Shown here: positions 6,277 through 11,773 of the stretch, one piece after another
How the letters are laid out: every line of letters starts with the position of its first letter
Numbering within the stretch: position 1 is the stretch's first letter
Assembly (NCBI GenBank): GCA_023457875.1
Contig: JAEXBC010000094.1
Coordinates: forward strand, 1 to 11,773
Length of the DNA: 11,773 bases
Source: Bacillota bacterium
GTDB taxonomy: Bacteria > Bacillota > Clostridia > Lachnospirales > Cellulosilyticaceae
Direction: 5' to 3'
The notes under the pieces: generated by a model
The model's database searches: none
The model's input: only the letters and a program-made list of their open reading frames with translations
Told to the model about the DNA's origin: nothing
Made by a program: the position numbers and the translations under genes

Positions 6277-6711
6277 TTACTCTGTACTAGCTTTCAAGGT
6301 AGCATAATGGCTACTTGCTACATTTCTCATCATTTGAACAATAACGCCCATCGTCATTTCTGCATTAAAGTGGTTCTCATCTGCCACGAAAAACATGGAG
6401 GCAATCACACCTTGATCCTTGGTTAAGACATATTTTACTGTAGGAAACGCTAGGTTCATCTGGTTAATACAGCTCAGGACTGCTTCTTCTTTTCCTTCTG
6501 ATATTTTTGGAATGAGTAAAGCTTGTACGCCTAAGTATATGGTATCATTGATATCTATAACTAACTGTATTTTGTCTTCTCCCATTGGATAGAGGCTTCT
6601 GAAAAAAATGGTATCCTCAGTCTCTTGTTCCTGAAACATGGTAATCATTTTGGCTTCAATCATGTAATCTCTAATCAATCTTGCTTTTTTGTGTCTTGCA
6701 TTTGCTGGCAT
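6277..6711 (-). CDS. Small YbjN-like protein of unknown function
   Basis: The protein has 144 residues. The start ATG 6711 has GGAGGG a few bases upstream, inside the end of tadA; the two frames overlap by 37 bp, which suggests translational coupling. It has no signal peptide or membrane segment, so it is probably cytoplasmic. After a basic N-terminus (RHKKARLIRDY), the alternating strand pattern (IQLVIDINDTIYLGVQALLIP, VKYVLTKDQGVIASMFFV) and a C-terminal amphipathic helix (GVIVQMMRNVASSHY) resemble the YbjN / type III secretion chaperone-like fold. That assignment rests on fold pattern only, and no molecular function follows from it. Its place between tadA and ffs is conserved-neighbourhood territory, but I do not know this gene from the Bacillus order. 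Confidence 0.8.
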   Translation of the reverse strand: MPANARHKKARLIRDYMIEAKMITMFQEQETEDTIFFRSLYPMGEDKIQLVIDINDTIYLGVQALLIPKISEGKEEAVLSCINQMNLAFPTVKYVLTKDQGVIASMFFVADENHFNAEMTMGVIVQMMRNVASSHYATLKASTE

Positions 6712-7187
6712 AATGTCCCTCCATGGTTTTCATTTTTATTTCGCATTTTTCTAAAATAACTTTTAAGTAACTCACCTGCTTCTTCCTTACACACACCTTC
6801 TATGACTTCACAACGGTGATTAAGCTCTTGCATCTGAAGAATATTGAGAACAGAACCGCCAAAACCAGCCTTTGGGCTGTGTGCACCAAAAACAACTTTC
6901 TTTATTCTGGCTTGCACAATGGCACCACTACACATAGGGCAGGGTTCTAGTGTAATATAAATAGAACACTCCTCTAGTCTCCAGTCCCCTATATATTGAC
7001 AAGCTTCATTGATGGCTATTATTTCTGCATGAGAGAGAACATTCTTATCCGTGTTTCTCCTATTATGGCCTCTTCCTACGATTTCATCTTTATACACGAT
7101 AACGGCGCCGATAGGTGTCTCATCTAAAGCAAAAGCCTTTTGGGCTTCAATTAAGGCCTCTTTCATAAACTCAATATCTTTTTCCAT
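6675..7187 (-). CDS. tadA: tRNA-specific adenosine deaminase
   Basis: This enzyme converts adenosine-34 to inosine in the anticodon of tRNA-Arg(ACG), allowing it to read CGU, CGC and CGA. The 170-residue protein carries the zinc deaminase signature: H53-A-E55 (zinc ligand and proton shuttle) and P82-C-P-M-C86 (two zinc cysteines). It also has the family segments TPIGAVIV, GRGHNRRN and SPKAGFGGS. The start is ATG 7187 with GAGGAG upstream. Length is normal for bacterial TadA. The last 12 codons overlap the next gene by 37 bp, and ffs follows, as in the Bacillus tadA-scr neighbourhood. I see no strong promoter in the 112-bp gap upstream. Confidence 0.95.
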   Translation of the reverse strand: MEKDIEFMKEALIEAQKAFALDETPIGAVIVYKDEIVGRGHNRRNTDKNVLSHAEIIAINEACQYIGDWRLEECSIYITLEPCPMCSGAIVQARIKKVVFGAHSPKAGFGGSVLNILQMQELNHRCEVIEGVCKEEAGELLKSYFRKMRNKNENHGGTLCQQMQDTKKQD

Positions 7188-7299
7188 AAAAGCTCCTCTT
7201 CTAAAAATCCCACTTACACAATTTTTAGCATAATTAAATTATATATTCAATTTGTGATTCTTACCATAGTTATTTTACAATAATTGAAAAAGCAATTGT

Positions 7300-8778
7300 T
7301 TATTGTACATCAGCTTCTCTCATTTCAATATTCAGCTGGCCTAAGCCAAATAGTAGTTTAATCTCTACCACCTTCTCATTTAACGCCTGCACTAAAGCTT
7401 CCCTTTCAAGCACCATGTTCTTGAGCTCATCATCATTTTTATCATAGTCTGCTTCCTGCTTCACCTTATCAATCTGAGTGGCCAACGCAGCTATTTCTTG
7501 TTCTAAGAGGGTTTTCTCTTCACTTTTTTGGGTTCTTTCCTGCTGAAGGGTGTTAATACTAGATAAATCAGAGTTGGAAACCTCTACATAGTAAGGATAT
7601 TCGTTTCCATTACCACTTACCTTAGTACCTTTTAAATAAATGTCCACATAATACACCCCTGGTGTTAAAAAGCTAGTCTGTGAAAGCTTAACAATGTATT
7701 TTTGATCAGAGGCTTTATAATCTCCAAATAGACCTCTTCTAGGAATAGATGCCTCGTACTCGTTGGTGCCTGTAGCTGACGCCTTTTCAATAAACAGCGC
7801 CATATACGCATAATTTGTTACCGCGTTCAACTTACTATCTATATCCTTGATTTCATTTTCTAAAATCGTTAGCTGAGCGTCCTTACTTTGAAGGTCCTTT
7901 ATACTTTGTTCTATTTGAACATCAACTGCTTCCTTCTTATTCTTAAGTTCAATCTCTTTATTATCTAAAGCTTTATATTGATTGCGAATCAAATAAATAT
8001 TACTATATATGGTATTAAACTTAGTATAAGTTGCATGATCTAGGATATGTGTTTGATTTAACAGTTCCACCCACTCACGTAGCTTTTCACCCTCTATCTT
8101 TTCTTGCTTCAGTGCCTTAAATAAACTTTCCTTGGCATTGTCAGGGCGTAGCTTACTAAAAATAGCTACTTTCTTTTGATTATTTTCAGCTCCCTCTAAA
8201 GCTAATATAGGATAGAGATTAAATTGAAATTTATCAAAAGCAATTTCATTGGGATAAATACGCAGTACCTTGTACATACTTTCGATAAACGCTTCATTTA
8301 CCTTCGGATTATCTCCATAATACATAGCGAGCCCTTGCTCCAGTTGGTCCTTTGGCATACGCTTTATATACTCCTGACTATATGTATGGTCTAGGTTGGT
8401 GAGAATAGTTTCCATAACAGGCAACTGATGATCTAATAGCAACTTATTACGATTATAGCCATTAAGAATATCTAGCCTTGTAGCCATTTCAAAGCGCTCA
8501 AAATTCTCTTCAAAAAAAGCAAGACTCTCCTCTGATAGCTTTTTACTACTCAGCAGGTAGTCTATTCCTTGTTCAAAATACCATTCCGACTGCCCTTCAC
8601 TGCTTTTAACGCTACTATCAAGGATGCTAATCACACCTTGTTCATTTCCTTGCATACGATATGCCATAAAGCGCAAAACATTGAGGTTTGCTGTAATCAT
8701 GCCTATCATGACTGCCACTATGATGCCAGCTAAAAGCACCCACCGATACCTTTTTAAAGCCTCCATTATTGTTTTCAT
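7300..8778 (-). CDS. Membrane-anchored coiled-coil protein with an inserted beta domain, function unknown
   Basis: The protein has 492 residues and starts at ATG 8778 behind AAGGAG. I do not recognise a family. Residues 13-31 form one hydrophobic membrane segment after a basic start (KRYR), so the rest is probably outside the cell. Residues about 45-255 are helical, with a repeat-like, TPR-ish look and many aromatic and Leu positions. Residues about 262-318 are a charged coiled coil (KALDNKEIELKNKKEAVDVQ). Residues about 322-402 are a Tyr-rich beta domain (YIVKLSQTSFLTPGVYYVDI, YPYYVEV). Residues about 404-475 are a second coiled coil (EEKTLLEQEIAALATQIDKV). The two arms could fold back as a hairpin with the beta domain at its tip. 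It has its own promoter and leader stem, and lies between housekeeping genes pyk and tadA, which gives no functional clue. Confidence 0.88.
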   Translation of the reverse strand: MKTIMEALKRYRWVLLAGIIVAVMIGMITANLNVLRFMAYRMQGNEQGVISILDSSVKSSEGQSEWYFEQGIDYLLSSKKLSEESLAFFEENFERFEMATRLDILNGYNRNKLLLDHQLPVMETILTNLDHTYSQEYIKRMPKDQLEQGLAMYYGDNPKVNEAFIESMYKVLRIYPNEIAFDKFQFNLYPILALEGAENNQKKVAIFSKLRPDNAKESLFKALKQEKIEGEKLREWVELLNQTHILDHATYTKFNTIYSNIYLIRNQYKALDNKEIELKNKKEAVDVQIEQSIKDLQSKDAQLTILENEIKDIDSKLNAVTNYAYMALFIEKASATGTNEYEASIPRRGLFGDYKASDQKYIVKLSQTSFLTPGVYYVDIYLKGTKVSGNGNEYPYYVEVSNSDLSSINTLQQERTQKSEEKTLLEQEIAALATQIDKVKQEADYDKNDDELKNMVLEREALVQALNEKVVEIKLLFGLGQLNIEMREADVQ

Positions 8779-8838
8779 CTCTTACTCCTTATAATATCAA
8801 CTTTTTTATTGGTTACTCACAGGATTTATTATCTCATA

Positions 8839-8865
8839 CGACATATCAAACCATCTTGTATGTCG
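8839..8865 (-). promoter_or_regulatory. Stem-loop in the leader of the coiled-coil protein gene
   Basis: Perfect 7-bp arms CGACATA and TATGTCG are extended inward by CAA/TTG with one bulge. The stem begins a few bases after the predicted transcription start (about 8869), and the gene's ATG is about 60 nt downstream. It may be an operator or an mRNA-stabilising 5' hairpin. Confidence 0.5.
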
Positions 8866-8875
8866 ATTTAACTCT

Positions 8876-8904
8876 ATTATAGTTGAACTGGCTACTTTTA
8901 GCAA
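8876..8904 (-). promoter_or_regulatory. Promoter of the coiled-coil protein gene
   Basis: On the minus strand TTGCTA (8899-8904) and a perfect TATAAT (8876-8881) are 17 bp apart. The start is expected near 8869, giving a leader of about 90 nt. Confidence 0.72.
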
Positions 8905-9100
8905 AATATTTTATACCCATTTAATGGATTTGCTAATATACCCACCCCGCCTTGTTTTTTCATGCTCGTTGCTGTATTCTAATTATGTTCTGTTTTACAA
9001 TATCTTTTCTCCGAGTATGGCTATATTTATTTGTAGTCATACTCTTTTCTATATACAGCTAAAATACAAGCCAGTAGCAAATAAAAAAGTTCCTCCATTT
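8905..9100. other. Intergenic stretch with no supported gene
   Basis: This lies between the pyk terminator and the next promoter. A plus-strand open frame (8924-9157) has no ribosome site, starts inside promoter-proximal AT-rich DNA and runs through the pyk terminator, so I do not call it. Nothing else is visible. Confidence 0.6.
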
Positions 9101-9133
9101 AAAAAGTCGTTGTACAAACTGCTGTACAACGAC
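9101..9133 (-). terminator. Intrinsic terminator of pyk
   Basis: A perfect 11-bp stem, GTCGTTGTACA/TGTACAACGAC, with a 6-nt loop is followed on the minus strand by five T residues (9105-9101). It starts 26 bp after the pyk stop codon. Confidence 0.93.
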
Positions 9134-9158
9134 CTCTTTTATATGCGTATAACTTAAA

Positions 9159-10898
9159 CTAATGGGAAACAATACCTGTTGTTGCATCTAGTGTCACTAC
9201 AGAACCTGTCTTTAAGATTTTTGTAGCACCAACGGCCCCCGTAATAACAGGAATGCCAAGGGCGAGTCCAACAATTGCTGTATGGTTATTCATACCATCT
9301 TCTTCAGTAATCACTCCTGCTGCATGCTTTATAAGAGGCAACATATCATTTGTGGTAAACGGAATAACAAGTATATCTCCTTCAGTAAAGTTCTTCTCGG
9401 CTTCTGCTTGATTTTTGCATACGCAAAGGTTGCCGCAAACTGCTGATTTACCTATCCCCATACCGGATACTAAAATATTACCAATAATATCTACCTTAAT
9501 CATATTCGTTGTACCTGAAATACCTACAGGTAGTCCACTGGTGATAACCACCAATTCACCCTTATGCACCATCTCAGTGCGCTCAGCTACGGCTAGCGCT
9601 TCCTCAAATAGCGCTTCTGCGTTTTTCTTTTCTTTCATTAGTAAGGGTTTTACACCCCACATTAAGTTCATACGACGATAGACGCTCTCAGAGGTTGTGC
9701 AGCCCAAAATAGGACAGGCTGGCCTATATTTAGAAATCATTCGAGCTGTTCTTCCTGACTTTGTAACGGTCACTATGGCTGCTGCTCCAAGATCATGGGC
9801 CGTTGTACAAGTTGCATGGGAAATAGCACTTGTGACATTAGTAATAGGCACATCTTCTCTTTCCCTAAGGCGTTTCTTATAATCAATATCTGCTTCTGTT
9901 TTACAAGCAATACAAGCCATGGTCTGAACAGCTTGTACAGGATAAGCTCCAGCTGCTGTTTCTCCAGATAGCATGATGGCACTTGTACCATCATAAATGG
10001 CATTAGCCACATCACTAATCTCGGCTCTTGTGGCACGTGGATTTTTCATCATTGAATCCAGCATCTGTGTAGCAGTAATAACCTGTTTACCTGCCGCCAC
10101 AGTCTTTTTAATAATCATTTTTTGGATAGCTGGCACTTCTTCTCCAGGAATTTCTACACCCATGTCACCACGTGCCACCATAATGCCATCTGACACATGA
10201 AGAATCTCATCAATGTGACTTACACCCTCTTGGTTTTCTATCTTAGAAATGATATTGATATGTTGGCAATGATGTTCCTCAAGAATGCTTCTAATATCCA
10301 GTACATCCTGTGCGGTTCTTACAAAGGAAGCCGCGATAAAATCATACCCCGTTTCGATTCCAAAGATAATATCTGCCTTGTCCTTTTCACTTAAATAGGG
10401 CATTGAAAGTCTTGTATTAGGCAAGTTTATTCCTTTATTGTTAGATATATCCCCACTATTTAAAATCCTACACACAATATCCGTCCCATCGACTACTTTC
10501 TCCACCTTAAGTTCAATGAGTCCGTCATCTAACAATATTCTTGTGCCTTCTTTAACATCCTCTGGTAAGCGTTTATAGGTTATGGATACAATCTTTTGTG
10601 TTCCTTCAACCGCTCTACTGGTAAGTGTAAACTGCTCACCTTCTTTTAACGACACCTTACCTTCTGAAAATTGGCAAATTCGCACTTCTGGCCCTTTTGT
10701 ATCCAGCAAAGTGGCTATCGGTAAGTTCAGCTCTTCTCTAAGCTTCTTGATCCGGTCAAAATTTGCTTTATGACTTTGGTAGTCCCCGTGCGAAAAATTA
10801 AATCTAGCAACATCCATTCCTTCTAGCACTAATCTCTTTAATATGTTGTCATCATTTGTTGATGGGCCTAACGTACATACAATTTTAGTTTTTCTCAT
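9159..10898 (-). CDS. pyk: Pyruvate kinase with extra C-terminal PEP-utilizer domain
   Basis: This glycolytic enzyme transfers phosphate from phosphoenolpyruvate to ADP, giving pyruvate and ATP in the cytoplasm. It has 579 residues, about 100 more than the short bacterial enzymes and the usual size for the Bacillus/Geobacillus type. Visible motifs are KIVCTLGPS (5-13), ARFNFSHG (31-38), DTKGPEVR (66-73, hinge to the B domain), SKIENQEG (218-225, catalytic K219 and metal ligand E221), ARGDMGVE (242-249, metal ligand D245) and ATQMLDSM (276-283). The C domain spans about 350-472. Residues about 480-579 are a PEP-utilizer-like mobile domain (GDILVIPFT, NNHTAIVGLALGIPVITG, His539). The start is ATG 10898 with a GAGGT ribosome site. 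It is a single-gene unit with its own terminator. Confidence 0.98.
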   Translation of the reverse strand: MRKTKIVCTLGPSTNDDNILKRLVLEGMDVARFNFSHGDYQSHKANFDRIKKLREELNLPIATLLDTKGPEVRICQFSEGKVSLKEGEQFTLTSRAVEGTQKIVSITYKRLPEDVKEGTRILLDDGLIELKVEKVVDGTDIVCRILNSGDISNNKGINLPNTRLSMPYLSEKDKADIIFGIETGYDFIAASFVRTAQDVLDIRSILEEHHCQHINIISKIENQEGVSHIDEILHVSDGIMVARGDMGVEIPGEEVPAIQKMIIKKTVAAGKQVITATQMLDSMMKNPRATRAEISDVANAIYDGTSAIMLSGETAAGAYPVQAVQTMACIACKTEADIDYKKRLREREDVPITNVTSAISHATCTTAHDLGAAAIVTVTKSGRTARMISKYRPACPILGCTTSESVYRRMNLMWGVKPLLMKEKKNAEALFEEALAVAERTEMVHKGELVVITSGLPVGISGTTNMIKVDIIGNILVSGMGIGKSAVCGNLCVCKNQAEAEKNFTEGDILVIPFTTNDMLPLIKHAAGVITEEDGMNNHTAIVGLALGIPVITGAVGATKILKTGSVVTLDATTGIVSH

Positions 10899-10963
10899 AT
10901 TAACCTCGCTAGTTTCCTATAATATTTGTCTTTATTATATATTTTTGAAGTCTTTTCACCTTT

Positions 10964-10972
10964 ATTATATCA
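10964..10972 (-). promoter_or_regulatory. Candidate extended -10 promoter of pyk
   Basis: On the minus strand TGATATAAT matches an extended -10 element, without a good -35 box. The leader would be about 58 nt. CTTTATTATAT recurs 30 bp away (10930-10940 and 10960-10970 on the plus strand), giving a second TATAAT-like hexamer closer to the gene. Confidence 0.45.
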
Positions 10973-11147
10973 CATACACCCTCAAATAATATAGGCTAAT
11001 CAAGGACAATATCACAGGGCTTCATTTATTGTTAAAAATAGAGTATGCTGATTGCAATAAATAAGCTATGTCCAGAAATAATGTATGATTATTATTACTT
11101 TGATTCATACTATGTTTGTACTATTTATAAAAAGGAAGGTGTATATC

Positions 11148-11336
11148 ATGAAGGCTTTTGTAGATAAAGACACTTGTATTGGTTGCGGACTTTGCCCATC
11201 AATATGTGGTGAAGTTTTTAGTATGGATGATGACGAAAAAGCAGTAGCTATTACTAGCGATGTTCCTGAGGAGTTAGAAGACGATACTAATGAAGCTGCC
11301 GCTTCTTGTCCTGTTGAGGCAATTACAACCCAGTAA
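11148..11336 (+). CDS. Small single-cluster [4Fe-4S] ferredoxin
   Basis: The protein has 62 residues. The start is ATG 11148 behind GGAAGGTG; an upstream in-frame ATG (11085) would add a hydrophobic extension without a ribosome site and is rejected. The cluster ligands are C10, C13 and C16 (CIGCGLC) with C54 followed by Pro (SCPVEAI), the pattern of monocluster ferredoxins such as that of Thermotoga maritima. C20 is also present, but its disulfide partner in the Thermotoga protein is replaced (Leu43 region), so C20 is a free non-ligand cysteine. The middle is strongly acidic (DDDE, EELEDD), as expected for docking to redox partners. It is a cytoplasmic one-electron carrier. The gene is divergent from pyk and stands alone, so its partner enzyme cannot be named. 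Confidence 0.93.
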   Translation: MKAFVDKDTCIGCGLCPSICGEVFSMDDDEKAVAITSDVPEELEDDTNEAAASCPVEAITTQ

Positions 11337-11354
11337 TATAAAAGCCCACAGTCC

Positions 11355-11388
11355 AAGGGGCGTATCGTTTCACTACGATACGCCCCTT
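11355..11388. terminator. Long perfect stem between convergent genes, probable terminator
   Basis: Perfect 14-bp arms (11355-11368 and 11375-11388, beginning AAGGGGCGTATCG) surround a 6-nt loop, 18 bp after the ferredoxin stop. Only a short T run follows on the plus strand and none on the minus strand. Its outer base overlaps the stop codon of the convergent acetyltransferase gene (11388-11390). It may end both transcripts. Confidence 0.7.
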
Positions 11389-11773
11389 TAAAATGCCATA
11401 ATAAAAATTTTATTTGTTGTATCAAAGGAAAAACCACAGGACAATAGCGTATTACAAGAAGCCTTATTCTCCTCTTCTGGCTGCACAATGATCCGCTTTG
11501 CATTATTTAGCAATTTAATTCTGCCAATCAATTCTTGAATCATTCTTTTCCCAATCCCCTTACCGAGGTATTCAGGATCACCAATAAGGTAATCAATACT
11601 GTAGGTCCCCTCTATAGGCGTGCTCCCATGCCAAGTCTCTCCGCTACGATGATATTCATAATATTGACAAAAACCAATAGGTTTGCCCTCTATGTCTACG
11701 ATAAAGTGATGTAAAAATGAAAATGCCTTATTTCTTTTTTTGACTTCTTCAAGCCAATCCAATGGTTCATGAT
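11388..11773 (-). CDS. GNAT-family N-acetyltransferase (partial, N-terminus beyond right edge)
   Basis: The frame stays open to the right edge, so the gene is cut: 127 residues are visible, beginning HEPLDWLEEVKK. A TTG at 11762 is in frame but has no ribosome site and sits inside a conserved-looking stretch, so it is not a start. The acetyl-CoA binding motif A is clear (YSIDYLIGDPEYLGKGIGKR). It is followed by IIVQPEEENKASCNTLLSCGF, the strand-helix pattern that closes the GNAT fold. IEGKPIGFCQYYEY resembles the central strands of the AAC(6')-like subgroup of aminoglycoside acetyltransferases. Many relatives acetylate other small amines or protein N-termini, so the substrate is open. It converges on the ferredoxin gene. 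Confidence 0.88.
   Translation of the reverse strand, partial: HEPLDWLEEVKKRNKAFSFLHHFIVDIEGKPIGFCQYYEYHRSGETWHGSTPIEGTYSIDYLIGDPEYLGKGIGKRMIQELIGRIKLLNNAKRIIVQPEEENKASCNTLLSCGFSFDTTNKIFIMAF

Noticed and set aside
7277..7306. AT-rich hairpin at the end of the coiled-coil protein gene, possible terminator
   Set aside because: The stem is bulged and almost all A-T, and no T-tract follows on the minus strand. The transcript may read into tadA or end by other means.
8924..9157. Plus-strand open frame of 77 codons between pyk and the coiled-coil gene
   Set aside because: It has no ribosome site, low-complexity hydrophobic residues, and runs through the pyk terminator.

Overview
The window looks like part of a low-GC Firmicutes chromosome, most likely from the class Clostridia. 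It is AT-rich and has strong Shine-Dalgarno sites, sigma-A promoters and a large Bacillus-type SRP RNA. The pyruvate kinase carries the extra C-terminal PEP-utilizer domain, the class D beta-lactamase-like lipoprotein resembles clostridial CDD enzymes as I remember them, and there is a small clostridial ferredoxin. A Cellulosilyticum-like or Lachnospiraceae-like host would fit, but this is inference. I see no insertion sequence, phage gene, tRNA or CRISPR array.

Left part (1-4080, all minus strand). Two secreted-protein genes share one promoter (TTGACA, 17 bp, TAGAAT). The first encodes a signal peptide, a very short YD/RHS segment, an Asn/Lys/Glu/Gly-rich linker and a copper-amine-oxidase-N-like domain. 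The second is a large protein that runs off the left edge. It has a signal peptide, three tandem 176-residue beta-rich repeats and at least one fibronectin type III domain. Upstream lies a separately terminated class D beta-lactamase-like lipoprotein with an 11-residue-periodic stalk.

Middle (4081-5816). An AT-rich gap holds a sharply bounded GC-rich island with at least five consecutive hairpins, a candidate -10 box and a terminator. It is a candidate structured non-coding RNA of about 225 nt, read on the plus strand. It is followed by an AraC-family regulator with a TTG start, its own promoter, a leader inverted repeat and a terminator that overlaps its stop codon.

Housekeeping block (5840-10972, minus strand). 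In transcription order this contains pyk (pyruvate kinase, own terminator), a 492-residue membrane-anchored coiled-coil protein of unknown function with its own promoter, tadA (tRNA adenosine deaminase) overlapping a small YbjN-like gene by 37 bp, and the SRP RNA gene (ffs) with a consensus promoter. The tadA-ffs neighbourhood is as in Bacillus, but dnaX does not follow: the AraC gene converges on ffs instead.

Right end (11085-11773). A 62-residue single-cluster ferredoxin gene (plus strand) is divergent from pyk. It converges, across a 14-bp perfect stem, on a GNAT acetyltransferase gene that is cut by the right edge.

The best candidates for something undescribed are the GC-rich structured RNA island, the two-gene surface-protein operon with exact 176-residue repeats, and the membrane-anchored protein with a beta domain inserted between two coiled-coil arms.
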